NCBI RefSeq assembly: GCF_932276165.1
Contig: NC_063999.1
Span: 4,714,501 to 4,778,500, forward strand
Length of the DNA: 64,000 nt
DNA from: Plutella xylostella
Taxonomy: Eukaryota > Arthropoda > Insecta > Lepidoptera > Plutellidae
Direction of reading: 5' to 3'
Under the pieces are notes generated by a model. The model was given only the letters and a program-made list of their open reading frames with translations, had not been told where the DNA came from and did no database searches. Shown piece by piece: positions 1-12,185 of this stretch (position 1 is the first letter of the stretch; each line of letters opens with the position of its first letter). A program made the translations under genes and the position numbers.

Positions 1-243
1 AATTTTTCCAATAAATCTATCAAAATATAGACCAAAATTAGGCGCTTAACGACACATTTCCTGCCTAAAGATTCACCTGAGCCATATGGACAAATAATAA
101 GTGGGCCGATAATGTCAAATGAACTAGTTCTGTGTGAGATATATACATATTTTATATCTTAGGTGATCTTTCTAATTCTAGGTTTTTTTAAGTGCAAGGA
201 TTCATCCATCTTGACAAATATAGATTCCGGTTTGGGCTTTTAA

Positions 244-282
244 TATAAATACTCGATGAAGATGGGTCACAGGCATCATTCG
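244..282 (+). promoter_or_regulatory. Core promoter of the cuticular protein gene
   Basis: TATAAAT lies at 244-250. About 30 bp downstream is a pyrimidine/CA stretch (CATCATTCG, 273-281) suitable as an initiator, and the start codon follows at 311. A focused TATA promoter with a very short 5' UTR is typical of insect cuticular protein genes. The exact start site is inferred. Confidence 0.7.
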
Positions 283-310
283 ATCTTAGGCGATCTAATA
301 ACATACAAAC

Positions 311-1366
311 ATGTTCAAGTTGGTAAGTCACCTATATCTTTATATTATAATTTGTTTAATAAAATAGTAATATTTCACTGGTAATTGGAAAGCAATTTTT
401 ACTTTCATCTCATGTTAAATATGATCCTACAATATGAGCCTACAATATAAATTTAATGTACCTCATAATCAAACTCATTAAATCGTAATTGATAAACTGT
501 GCAATTAAAATTAGCCTCTCAAACCGGTGCAGCGGATCCTAACCTATCTCTCTGTTTGTTTTCAGGTTGCTTTCACCGTTCTGCTGGCTCTGGCCGCCGC
601 CGACCCCAAGGCCAAGCCTTACTACAGCAACTACGGCTACAACACCCCCCTGGCCTACTCCTCCCAAGTAGTCCACCACGCCACCCCCGTGGCCACCCAG
701 CAGGTCCAATACGCCACCCCTGTGGCCCAGCAGGTGTCTTACGCCACCCCGGTCGCCTCTCAAGTGTCGTATGCCACCCCAGTGGCCCAGCAAGTGTCCT
801 ACGCTACCCCGGTCGCCCAGCAGTACACCTACGCTGCCGCTCCCGTCGCTAAGGTCGCCTACACCGCGCCCGTCGCCAAGGCCGTGACTTACGCCGCTGC
901 TCCCGTCGCCCAGCAAGTGTCCTACGCTACTCCCGTCGCCCAGCAGGTGTCCTACGCTACCCCCGTGGCCCAGCAGGTCGTCACCAAGGTCGCCACCCCA
1001 GTGACCTACGCCGCCCCCGTCGCCAAGGCTGTGACCTACGCTGCTGCCCCCGTCGCTAAGGCCGTGACTTACGCCGCTGCCCCCGTCGCCCAGCAGGTGT
1101 CCTACGCTACCCCCGTGGCTCAGCAGGTGTCTTACGCTACCCCCGTGGCCCAGCAAGTGTCTTACGCTACCCCTGTGGCCCAGCAGGTCTCCTACAAGGT
1201 CGCCGCCCCCGTGGCCTACGCCGCCGCCGCCCCCGTCGCCCAGCAGTGGTCCTACGCTCCCGTGCAGGCCCAGCAGTACGCCTACGCTCCCGTCGCCACC
1301 TACGGACAGGCCTACAACTACTACGGAGACTCCGCCTCCACCTTCCTCATCAAGAAGAAGAAGTGA
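311..1366 (+). CDS. Secreted Ala/Pro/Val-repeat cuticular protein, 2 exons
   Basis: The coding sequence joins 311-322 (MFKL) to 566-1366; the intron runs from GTAAGT at 323 to TTTTCAG at 565, in phase 0. The short signal-start exon with the break inside the signal peptide is characteristic of insect cuticular genes. The product is about 270 residues: a signal peptide (MFKLVAFTVLLALAAA) then a low-complexity body built from units such as APVAQQVSYATPVA and APVAKAVTYAAAPVA, ending in a Tyr-rich segment and FLIKKKK. No chitin-binding R&R consensus is visible, so it belongs with the hypothetical or AAPV-type cuticle proteins (cuticle protein 16.5/18.6-like). Likely role: structural component of exoskeleton secreted by epidermis. 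The coding part is very GC-rich at third positions, unlike the flanks, and the repeats also keep an antisense frame open (539-1393), which I regard as a shadow. Family assignment is by repeat character only. Confidence 0.88.
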
Positions 1367-1423
1367 GAAGTTCCAACCTCCAACACGAAGCAACCGACCG
1401 AAACATGAATCACTTTGTTATTA

Positions 1424-1429
1424 AATAAA
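1424..1429 (+). terminator. PolyA signal of the cuticular gene
   Basis: AATAAA lies 58 bp after the TGA stop at 1364-1366, giving a compact 3' UTR. Confidence 0.75.
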
Positions 1430-1430
1430 T

Positions 1431-2999
1431 ATTTCGTTGTCTAGCAATTTGATCTGTTTAATTTCCTTATAGGTACCTCATAGGTACAATACAATAGTAA
1501 GTACATTGTGATATGATTTTGGAAAATTGGTCATTACAGTAGCCTTCCATTTGCTCTTCACTGCGTCTCATACAAACGCTTTGCTAACTAGCAATTGCGA
1601 GAAATGAAACGCATACCAATACCACTCAGATGATTTGGTATCAAACTTTCGAATCTTTATTAGGTATGTCGGCGCGCGGTAATTTCAAACAATGCCGTAA
1701 ACAGTAGGTACAAAATATATAGGCCTCTCTAACTTTGAATATGCCTGAATATTCATGTATAGGTAGAGATATGAAACCGCAAGCTTGTAAAAGACCGAGT
1801 TGCTCCCACAGCCGTATCATGTTGCCACATAATCAAAGGAGATTTACAAAAAAGGGTTAGGTACCAAAAATAATAACTGTATGGTATTCAATCGTAAAAT
1901 AAAAATATCTTTGTTATAAAAATCTGCCAAGAGTTAAAATCAGACGAGATGTCTAAAATAATATTAGGTATAAATAAATTAAACTTATTTCATGTTCTAA
2001 TCAATTTACTTTAGGTAGGTACTTCTTTAGGGAAATATACTTATTTAATTTTATTACTCAGGGGACTAATTTATTTTTACATTGATGACACTATAGTACA
2101 ATGTATTTTTATATGTAGAAGATATACTTCTACAATATTTTAAATTTTTTATCGTGAAAGTTTGTAAATAAGGGCTGTTATTTATTTCACAAGAAATCGG
2201 CCAGCTAAAACGATTCTGTAATATTTTTATACATAATCGAAATTATTACCCCACGGACATATTTTCTCATGGTGAAAAATGAGCATAGATTGTGAAAGAA
2301 AAGCCTTCCCATTAAAGAGCCTTGGAGCATCATTATGTAAAATATTAGATGGTATAAAAAAGCCATCAAACCCAAAGAATTTAGGTAGGTAAAGTACTGT
2401 TTGTGATGAGTACTTAAAGGTACGCATTGAAATAACGAAACGAAAAATAAATAATTTATGGCGCTTCTTGGTAGAGGCCATCAGTTTCAAACCTGAGAAT
2501 TTTTAGTTTAAGCAGAACTTATGAGTATACCTATGGAGCATAGCTACTGTAGCACTGTTGGCTGAATTATAATTCAGTAAGATTTCTTGCTTACATTGTA
2601 GAAAATTGTAACTTGCTTATGGTAAAATTGCTGATTGATGTTTCTTTGTATAACCATGGCCAAATTAATAGGTAATTAGTAAAAATTACACAATTTAAGT
2701 AATTAACTCAACCACCTTATCTCAAAATGATTACACTAATATTCACGATCCTTTTGAAGTCCACAACAATATTATTGCTACTTGAAACAATTAAGGCATT
2801 AATTTTAGCTATCACGAGCTGAATAAACCCGACTTGAGTTACAGCTCGCTAACTAATACTAAAGCACATACAACAGATAATCATTAAAATTTATTGTATA
2901 ATTAAGTGTGTAGGCATTATGTGTTTGCGGTTTCTGATAACACATCATCTTACTTGTAATGAAAGTCATGTGTGAATTAGTATATATTTAACTGTGTAT
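1431..2999. other. Unannotated AT-rich intergenic sequence
   Basis: No coding, RNA or repeat structure was recognised. The short minus-strand frame at 2227-2490 has no family resemblance or splice context and is not accepted. Confidence 0.5.
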
Positions 3000-3116
3000 G
3001 TACAGTCAGCTGCATAAGTAGCTATACACTTTTGTACCTTGTCAATCTGAAACATTTACGGTTCGTCAGTTTGAAAAGGTACAGAAGTGTATAGCTACTT
3101 ATGCAGCTGACCGTAC
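3000..3116. mobile_element. Palindromic MITE, about 113 bp, TA-flanked
   Basis: Two arms of about 40 bp are inverted copies with two or three mismatches: GTCAGCTGCATAAGTAGC at the left and its complement at the right. TA dinucleotides at 3001-3002 and 3114-3115 fit a Tc1/mariner-type target duplication. A diverged half copy is at 57741-57778. Confidence 0.8.
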
Positions 3117-5141
3117 ATTGTATTACTTAGGTGTTGACTTTATTTTTGTTACAGCTCATAAGCCAAAACTCTCGCATTGTCATCTGACACTTCAAGTTTA
3201 GCTTTACTTGATAAACACAAAGTTTGTTGTTAGCCGACACATTGGGCAATAAGGGAAAGACTTTCGTAAGTAAGATAAATAGAAGTTGTGCGTAATATTT
3301 GTCGTTCCATATTTCCTCAGTTTAGATTTCGGAGTGTAAATCCGTTGTCACGTTTCCCGCCTAAAATGGCGGCCATTTTAGCGTGTGAAGTTTGACAGGC
3401 GGGAGTGGGAGCGTTTATAAAATGTGTAAAAATTGGCGAGGAGTACTTGTGAGTGCCTTAATAAATACGAGTAGTATGGAAATATTATAATATAGTTCAA
3501 TATGCTTGATCAATATTATGTGCACATTATTACTTACAGGTTGTCGCAAAAATTTTGTAAAAAGCCCCCTTCCTACAACATAAAAATTTGTTCCACAAAA
3601 TTTTAAAATTCGCGACAAGAAAAATAAAATGTTGCTTTTTTGTAGAAACTTTAATGGTCACGTCGTTTTTTATAATGGGGTCTTTCGAGAATGACCAAAT
3701 GTCTTAAAACCACTTTTGCAGAATGTAGAATGAAAAACAAAATTTAAAATACTTACTTAAGTACAAAAGTACCTACTTATTTACAATTACACAAGAACTA
3801 GCCGAAACCGCGTTTTTTATGCTGCCATACTAAAGAAAGGCCAGATCTAATTTATTGGAGGGCCTACTATTGTTGTGCATTGTAATGAACGTCCCTGCTG
3901 GTTTTTGTTCCCAGTTTAACGAGCGGCGCTCAAGGGTTGGCCGGGAATAAATTCCGTGAACTTTGAACTCGTTTTTCACACGTTTAAAAGCGTTTTATTT
4001 GCCCCACTCTGTTTAATCAACACCTCATTGTTGGACCCATCTCGCAATGCCCCACTTCTGCAATCTTTTATTTCTAATCCATTGTTCTGCTGTGTATATA
4101 CCTACATACAAACACACGTGACAAGGGTGTAAAATAAATCTTTCTATGGAAAAAATATACGACAAATACTTGGCTACATAAAAGAGCAAGTAGATACTGG
4201 GTTACAGGATTATATGTATGATTTGGTTTCAGGAGGTGTGTTATCCCAATTTTACTGCTCATCCGTTGCATAAACAGTTGAAACCTCTGATAAGGATAGA
4301 TTGTACGTTACGAACAGGCGTAAAATTCATGACTTCAATTTTACGAAGATTTTACGGCGAAGACACGCGGAAACTTTTTCGGTAAAGTTTTGGGGCCTTA
4401 CAGCTATGGACCCGACCGACCTCCGTAATAGAGAAAGTAGGTGTCTGTAAGTTTAGTTTATGTCTATGACCTAACGAAGTTTAGGAGTAAAAGAACATAC
4501 AGTAGCCTTCCATTAAATACTAGGTTATAATTGTATTACCTATGTATATACATAAATAGCGCCAAACTATGATAAAATTTATAGTTTTGGAGTTGTACGT
4601 ACTGTGATAGGGCTATACGTACGAACGTACTGGGACGCTAAGCTGGTACATGGTAATGATAAGCAATTTGTCCAAAAACTTTCTAAGCAAAACTTTGCCG
4701 AAGAAAATTGAACTAACTAAGCGCAAGTTCAATTCTACGTTTAACCGCTGCTGTAAGTAATGGCTCAAGCTAATTACTTACAGCCCAAGTTGCGTTCCGT
4801 GTCTGTACTCGACAATGACTTATGATCCCAGACGTCTGCAACTTGTACCATCTTGAGACTTGTTCGAATTGCTTTATGCACCCGCAACGGACGTACTGCG
4901 CCATCGTGACAAAAACTACTGAATTGAAGTCTATTTATTTTTATATTTTATATTTAAGTTCTTTGCGTGGACCCGACAGCTTTATGAAGCTAATCTTAGT
5001 CAAACTCAAATAGACAAAAAGATAAGTACTTAATTAAAGGTTTCCATGGGTTTTCAAAGGTTGTCTATATGCACAATTGTATTTTTTTTTATTTTTGGAC
5101 ACGTTTTATGTCGAAATTTTCCGGTTATCTTGAAATTTAAC
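3117..5141. other. Intergenic sequence; twin GCCAT palindrome at 3361-3381
   Basis: No gene is recognised. At 3361-3381 two 10-bp arms, CTAAAATGGC and GCCATTTTAG, flank one G; each holds a GCCAT core as bound by Pho/YY1-type factors. Small frames at 3415, 4074 and 4822 have no support. Confidence 0.45.
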
Positions 5142-5149
5142 CCCATGGG

Positions 5150-6820
5150 CAGTGGCGGATTAACCTATAAGCACGACAAGCACGTGCTTGGGGCCCCGGG
5201 CCTCCAGGGGCCCCCATCCTCTGCTGCTGTTTCATTTTATACCTACATTTTATTCATCCACAATATGTCCGATGTAATGAGTTTGCTCTGATTAAAGGGC
5301 CTACCACACGCGTAAATATCACCACATTTTTGCCTGCGCAGGCCGGCTTAAACACGGAATACCGTGCGTGTGGTTGGTAAAGGGCCTACCACACGCGTAA
5401 GTATCACCACAGTTTTTCCTGCGCAAGCCGGCTAGTACTGTACAGTTCCCCAAAATTGATAATGCGCATAGAAATCTTCACCATTGTTCGGCAACGGTCG
5501 TATTTCCGAGCACCAGAAAACGATATGTATTTAGAGTGGTTAAGTGCATTTTCTTCATGCATTTTTTTTTAGATTTATGTGTTTGGTGCTAAAAGAGATA
5601 TTGATTTATTAGTAACGAAATTTGAGTCGATAATTCATAATAATGTCATAATATTAAAATTTACTTCGAAAATTTTACAGTACTTTTCAAATGTCTTTCT
5701 CAGGCTGGTGTTAATATGGATGAAATAAGTTTTGAATAACACAAGGTTTATGTTAGAAGAAGAAATATGGATTTAAAACACAGGTTAACATTAAAATCTC
5801 AGTTCAAAAGTATTTACAGCGCTGATCATTCACAATAATATTACAATTACAAACTTGGTCTTTTGGGTGTGGCTTTATTGGCTAAGTGAAGTCTATCAAT
5901 GTGGCGTATATTTTATTCTTAAATGTGCCTCATAATATCGTCGTCAAAAATAATTAAAGTTGAAATTAAATTCACATTTGAAAAAAATAACAAGAACGAT
6001 GTGTAATTGCAGCTCTTTATAATTCCACAAAGTAATACTGATCTTGACCTTGAGACCTTTGACTGATCGGTGACAGCCACCGACCGCCCAAATTGTTTTC
6101 GATTATGTGTCACATGATATTGACTACTATTTTTTTCGAACAAGGATTAAAATGCAAGTTCTTTGTTTTGGCTCTTACGATTTCAATGATTCGGATGTTT
6201 CCGGGAATACGACAGTTTGCGAAGATTTGCATGCGCATTATTAATATGGGAGAACTGTACATGGAATACTGTGCGAATGGGTGGTAAAACTGTAAGTATA
6301 CCGCGCCAACCACGAAGCGCGGCTTGCGCATTTTTCGAAATGTTTGAAATTTTAATAATTTTGCCATGCATTAGAGTCTTAAATCCTTGAGTAGTTTAAC
6401 ATGTGAATGATTTTTTAAATTTTACAGCAATTTTTTTTGTCCACTTTGATCGTGTACGGTTTGATTTTTAGTTGTCTAGTTACTAGACTTTTTGAAAATA
6501 TACCAGTAGAAGAAATAGTTCCTCATTGGGAAACATTGTTTCCAGTTTCCACGCCGACGATTTTGACAAAAATAGGGCTTGCGCGTACTTAACTGTGCCG
6601 TGTGATAGCTCGGCGCAGTTGTAACGGTGGTGATACTTGCGGCTTTAAGGCAAGCAAATTAAAAAAAAATAATGTCTTACATTCTTTTTTACAGAAAAGT
6701 TATAGGACGTTTTAGCTATTGAACTGTTTTGTCACTCTTGGTCAAGGAACAAATTGTTCTAAATTAGGGGCCTACACAGGCTTTGTGCTTAGGGCCTCCG
6801 ATGCTCTTAATCCGCCACTG
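5150..6820. mobile_element. Non-autonomous hAT-type transposon, 1671 bp
   Basis: The left end starts CAGTGGCGGATTAA and the right end is its inverted copy TTAATCCGCCACTG. Both are flanked by the same 8-bp duplication CCCATGGG (5142-5149 and 6821-6828). CAGTGGCGG termini plus an 8-bp duplication are the hAT signature. Further in, the arms diverge but both are rich in GGGCC. No transposase frame is visible, so it is non-autonomous. The interior carries a further family of repeated motifs (see 5294-5430). Confidence 0.85.
5294..5430 (+). repeat. Direct repeat (about 85-bp period) inside the hAT element
   Basis: AAAGGGCCTACCACACGCG starts at 5294 and again at 5379, each followed by GTAARTATCACCAC and then a TGCGCARGCCGGCT block. 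An inverted relative (GTGGTGATACTTGCGG and a GCGC-rich block) lies near the right end at about 6590-6650, and a degraded one near 6270-6330. This suggests an older nested element whose ends point outward. Confidence 0.6.
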
Positions 6821-6828
6821 CCCATGGG

Positions 6829-8393
6829 GTTCTGGGAAACGTATCACCGAAAATTCACAATACTTACCACGCTATTATCTAACATAATATTAAGCCTAGT
6901 TATAGTAATTACTCCAGTTTGAATATTTAAGTGCAAATGAAGTTGCACCGAATCTCTATAAAATAAAAGTTAAGAGGTTCCCTTGGTTCTACCATACTTG
7001 TGTCTGAATTGGACAATAAGAAGCAACTTCATTTCAGCTTCAGCAGCGGCCCAATGTCATTAGCATATTTATAATCCGGTCGGAAACTTTACGGAGTAAT
7101 AACTGGCAGGTGGTCAGCTGGTCAGTGTTGATAATATTAATACTGATAATACGTACGATTATGTTATTTTATTCAGAATATTATTCAGAAACCTGAAATC
7201 ATGTAATTCAAAATCGGACTGTTTGTCACCATCACGCTAATACCTACCACTACGCCGTCTTATGATCTATTGTTTTGTCTTTTTATTATTTAATTAAATT
7301 TTATTCACCTCAACAACGACATTTAGTATCAATAACAAGGGCTTACTCATTCAATTTGTTCGAAATTCATTTTTCACTACAGTATTTTTCATAATAATTT
7401 TATTATATTGCCGCCAGAATTTTTATGAGTTCGTGGTAAAACCTAAGTGAATTGTGGTTGGGATTAATCAATATAACGCTTAATTCTATCTTGAAACGAA
7501 GCCAAAAGCAGATACCAACCAAATGAAATATGTAATAGAGGATGAGCACTAGGTAACAGATACCTATGTAGTATACTGAGGCAAGTATATGAAATTGGTA
7601 TAGCATTACTCTATGCACTTCAGGCCAAGTGCAGGGTGGAAAAATTACTTACTTCTTCTTTGTTTGAAAGATATATTAATTCAGCAGTTATTACTCTGTG
7701 ATCTAGCCCGTGTTATACAATATTTGTGTTAATTTATATCAACGCTTTGCTTTAATCCTCATACGCCGAAATGTATTCATTCATAAAATTATAGGAATAA
7801 GTACCCACCCACTGTAAATAGTCTTCTATGTATTAAAATCGGTAAAACCACAACTCATAAGTGCTAACCATTATTAGATAACCTATAAAATCGCCACAAA
7901 ATCGCCCGTTATGCCATAATAATAAAGACATTAACACCAAAGCTCTGGCGTATCTTATTACATTTATGCCGTCGTAAATTTCGTCCCCGAGTGAATATTA
8001 CATATAAGTGTCACTACATGATAATATTTTATAGGTTAATTTTATTATACTAAATCTTTGTGTGGTAAGTAGCTTTTGTAATTATAGTATGAAGACATAC
8101 ACGATATGAATAAATAACAGTACTACGAAATATTCGTAGCCACTGAAAGCCTACGGGCGGCGTAGCGCGTAGGCGTACCGGCGTAGTACAGCGTACAATA
8201 ACTCACTGCGGAGGTGTGTTCCTGAAAACTGACCCTTAATCCATTAACAGAACCTTTCCATCATATACATACAAATCACTCCTCCCACGGCTAAAGAGCA
8301 AAACACAAAAACACTAAAAACATACCTTCAACGTTCACGCACTGAAAACCGTTCAAGAGCACCCCACACCAGAATTATCCGTTCACTAAATCC
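6829..8393. other. Unannotated AT-rich intergenic sequence
   Basis: No gene or repeat was recognised. A small GC-rich patch at 8140-8200 contains iterated GGCGTA/GCGTAG words. Confidence 0.45.
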
Positions 8394-8439
8394 TCAACAC
8401 AACATCACACAAACGTAGTACGTATCGCGAGCACATGTA

Positions 8440-8760
8440 CGAGGGTGTCGACCGATAGCCGGCGCGATCAGCTGTTCGCGATTACTGTCAGTGCGGGTGA
8501 TCGTCAGCTGTTTACCCTCGAGTGGTGCCGAGTGAGTGCCGGGGCGGAGGAGCCGGGGTGCTGGCGCTGAGTGGTGCAGCGCTGGCGGCAGTCGCCGGCA
8601 TGGTGGCACACGCGGGGTAGGCAAGCGGGCGGCCGCGCCGCGCACGCCGCTACACTAATCAGTAATCGTTGCCGGGAAGGGAGGCTGCGCTCCCCGCCCG
8701 CCCCGCCGCCGCCGCCCGCCCCGCCCCCGCGCGTAGCCTACTACCGGTCGTGGATTAACG
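8440..8760. promoter_or_regulatory. CpG-rich island, possible promoter or 5' exon
   Basis: About 300 bp of very CpG/GC-rich sequence stands out from AT-rich flanks. It contains two CAGCTGTT boxes, an initiator-like TCAGTG near 8489 and G/C runs at 8690-8730. Open frames on both strands (8394-8645 minus, 8571-8900 plus) arise from composition and show no protein family. It could be a promoter and non-coding first exon of a gene whose other exons lie outside the window or are too short to see. Confidence 0.4.
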
Positions 8761-8800
8761 CAGATGTGGACCGAGGTACAGCTGGAGTTACAGGAGCTGA

Positions 8801-9919
8801 GATAATCTTCAGGGTGGACAAATTATATTTGGAAACAGGGCTCTTTATAAGTGTACCTGCTTCGTTGTTACAGATCACACGGATTTTTTTATTATTTTAA
8901 TATTAGCTTCATATTTTCACAAATACCTCAATAGTTGGCCATTTTAGTGATTTAGAAACTTTATTCAATATGAGGAACAAAATCCTCTCTTAGCGGCTAC
9001 ACTATTTTAGGCATAGATGCGCCAAACCTCTCATTCACTACTCTATGCCAGGTAGCTGAAGGCGCTGAATTTCAGGGGTGACACACTTCCATTAAATATT
9101 CATTCGTGGATTGTAAATTAGTGAATTGTATGAGATAACACCGCCCTCCGTCGTGATAACACCAAAATGGGCCGACATTTGCCACCGAATTAACGGATAC
9201 GGAACAATGAACTTTGCCTGTAATTATATAGAGCTGAAAATGTAAAATTAGATAAGGGTTTAGATTTTGTTTAGCAATTCTATGTTACATGTTATAAATT
9301 GTGTTGAGTATCTTAGGTTTAAATGTAAGTAGCCGTAAACCATAGAGGATAATATATGACCAGTTGTAAGCAATTAAAAATAAAGTACATGTACCTATAC
9401 ATAATTATACTCGTAATTATGTGTACATAAACTTAACTGTAGATGCTGGGATACTTTACTTTTAATTGCTTAGAGGGGTGACCTTTTTGGTTTATACCCT
9501 ATGCAACAACCTGCAATACACGTAATTCTGTTGGAGATATACCAAAAATCATAAGACATACCAAGATTCATACGAAAATAAGTATGATCTCAGTATATTC
9601 AATAATCCGAAGACATTCAGTTGTATATGTATGTTATATTTCATATCCCTGTCTAGCTAAATAGGCCGCCCCTTGTATACTTTTCTACCCAATAAATCAT
9701 AATATTTATGTAATCAGTACAGCGTCACCTAAAATTTATAAAATTTAAACCCAAAATTAGCAACAACTTGTTTAAATGTGGGTATCGATTAAAATTAACG
9801 GCCTTTGAAATATAGCACCCATCATTAAAATATCCTGTGAAGCATTGCCATTTATAACTTTATACGCTTAAGCCCAAATAATATATCATACTGTGTAAAT
9901 TGAGTAATTACACGAAATA
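8801..9919. other. Unannotated intergenic sequence
   Basis: AT-rich; nothing recognised. Confidence 0.4.
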
Positions 9920-10384
9920 AGCTCGTCGCAGTCGTAGAACAATGGCGGATCTGCAAAACAGCAACTTTACAGGAGAGCCAGTTAAAGTTTTTAAACAACG
10001 TTTTGTTCAATAAAATGAAAACGGCTGAAGCAATTCATTTGAAATTTGGTCACATTATTATACGAATGGTCTTTTGCAATATAGGCTGTATAATGAGTCT
10101 GTAATAAGTCTAGGTTTCCTGAAAAATCAGATGTGTCATTGTTCTATGGATCCTACTATGTCGCATTATATGATACGTCGTTTTTTTACGGATTATCATT
10201 GCGTATCTAATGGCGTATTATACTTTTCGTCGTTATTTTAGGGAATATTTGGAAAAATTCAAAGACGGATCTTTAAATAACCTATTTAGGAGGGTGCTGA
10301 TTGCACGATATAATTTTTTGTTTAGGTCCTAAAAATGAAACAGAATACAATTCTTTCATAAAATGTTTTTTTAAGACCCTATTG

Positions 10385-11540
10385 TGTCCCATCATCAGCC
10401 AGTAATCATCTAATGCTGAACATAGGCCTCTCCCAAGGAGTGCCACAACACTTGGTCCTCGGCCTACCGGCTACCTGCCTAAGGTTGTCCTTGTTTGTGA
10501 CCCAAGAATTCGTCCACCCCAACGGTTATCGGTTCTTCGGCAGATATGGCCAGCCCACTGCCACTTCAGCTTGCAAATTTTGACAGCTATGTCGGTAACC
10601 TTAGTCCTCAGACGGATACCCTCATTTCTGATACGATCCATCAGAGAAAGCCTAAGCAGCAGCCTCTCTATAGCACGCTGAGCGACTTAAAATCGGTGGA
10701 CCGGTACTACCGTCAGTGTCCACGTTTCTGCCCCATACATGATCACTGGCAAGATGCACTGGTTGAAGAAGACTTTTGTCTTCAGGCTCTGAGGGATGGC
10801 CGAGGAGAACATGTGACAGAGTTTCACAACTCCATTGTGACCCACTGCCGGGCAAATGTCTCTTCCTGAGTCTTCCAGATATCCCTGTCCATGGTCTCCT
10901 CATTCCAGTTTCTACTAAACACGTCTAGGACATCCCGCCATCTTCTTCTGGGTCTACCCCTGTGCCGGCGGCCGTTATCAGCTATCCATTCGGTGGCATT
11001 TTTACCCCACCTATCCGGCTGCATACGACAGACGTACGCCGCCCAGTCCCACTTCAGTTTGGCGGCCTTATCACCCAAGTCGAAGGACGCTATCTCGCCC
11101 AAGTAATTTACTCATTGACATATTGTATTTCCTGCCTATCAATCTCAACCGTACGTTTCGTGCTTTTGCCTTCGACCGGTTCATCTTTAGTCCAACTTCA
11201 AGGATTGCCGTGGATAGCTCGCGCAACATTTCTTACTTCCGACATTAATATCCTCGTCCTCCTAGGACTGTGTCAACTTCTTGAAGACCTCTTCGAGGCA
11301 ACTTTGTAAAGCGTGTACAGTGGGTCACCTTGCATGACGCCCTTTTCAATCGGCAATCAATGTTGGCTGAGCTGTTTCTGTAGATAGTACCAACGAGTAG
11401 GTAGGTAGATGTAGGTTGGATGAATTTTGTGGTTTTAAGGGTGGAAAGTATTGCTTAGTGGTGCATACTGTCGAAACCTTTGGTATACCTAGTCAATATC
11501 AATAAATGCAAGGTAAAGTTGTGTTTGTGAGTTAAACTCA
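10385..11540 (-). pseudogene. Degenerate non-LTR reverse transcriptase relic (LINE 3' part)
   Basis: On the minus strand, decayed reverse transcriptase pieces appear in order. YTKGFDSM (near 11475, cf. DYTKAFDS motif A) comes first, then MQGDPLYTLYK (near 11330, cf. RQGDPLSP). The C-terminal block LKWDWAAYVCRMQPDRWGK...RRHRGRPRRRWRDVLD follows at 10824-11102. A second copy of the same C-terminal block (LKWQWAGHICRRTDNRWGGR) lies at about 10500-10580. So two 3' ends are stacked head-to-tail. The terminal tail (10390-10450) matches the fragment at 44253-44340. Frames are broken by stops and shifts. Confidence 0.75.
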
Positions 11541-11853
11541 TTGAACTTATTTTTTTTTAACTTATAATCTAAGAATCTGAGATTGAGCGTGTGTTGGTGG
11601 AGCTTGGACACCGGCTCTGGTGATTCATGTTAGTCCTGCAGAGAACGGATGCGATTGTGAATTATTTTTATGGATGATTTTTACAATTGTGTGATGTCAA
11701 GCTAAGGGTCTATTATAGTTTCCGAAGTCTGTTTCCTCACCCTTTTTATGGAGAAGTAGGTAAGTATATTGTTAGAATTACAGAATTTACGGAGAAATTT
11801 TCCTGAAACTAATACATGAATAAAGTGGGCTTACCTATTTTTAAGCGGGAAAG

Positions 11854-12185
11854 CCCCAGTATCAATCGAGTGCTGGTGATTGTGAAACAGCTGAGGAAAA
11901 TGATCATCGCCAAGCAGTTCGAGATGATCCGACATAGCTACGGATAAAATGATACCAATTTCCTTAATTATTTACTGCCCGCAATCAGTAAACTGCTGCC
12001 CGATCACGTTGACTCCCCGGCCATGCCATTCACCCCTAGAAACAGAGAATTTACTGATTGTGGGCAGTCAATGAAGGAAATTGCTGTCATCTTATCCGTA
12101 GCCGTATAAGGATCCTCTCAAACTGCTTCACTATGATCATTATCCTCAGCTGTTTAACAATCACCAGCATTCGGTTGATGCTTGG
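11854..12185. mobile_element. Long-armed inverted-repeat MITE
   Basis: Arms of about 140 bp are inverted copies at roughly 85% identity (GTGATTGT.AAACAGCTGAGG, CTACGGATAA.ATGA, CCCRCAATCAGTAAA) with a loop of about 60 bp near 12000-12050. The transcript would fold into one long hairpin. Confidence 0.7.

Noticed and set aside
499..852. Second plus-strand frame within the cuticular gene
   Set aside because: Overlaps the correct frame, lacks splice context and any family resemblance.
539..1393. 284-codon antisense frame across the cuticular gene
   Set aside because: Shadow of the GC-rich repeated codons on the sense strand; Gly/Val/His composition mirrors the sense repeats.
8394..8900. Pro/Arg-rich frames on both strands at the CpG island
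   Set aside because: Explained by GC composition; no domain or conserved pattern.
10546..11309. Plus-strand frames over the LINE relic
   Set aside because: They are antisense to recognisable minus-strand reverse transcriptase pieces.
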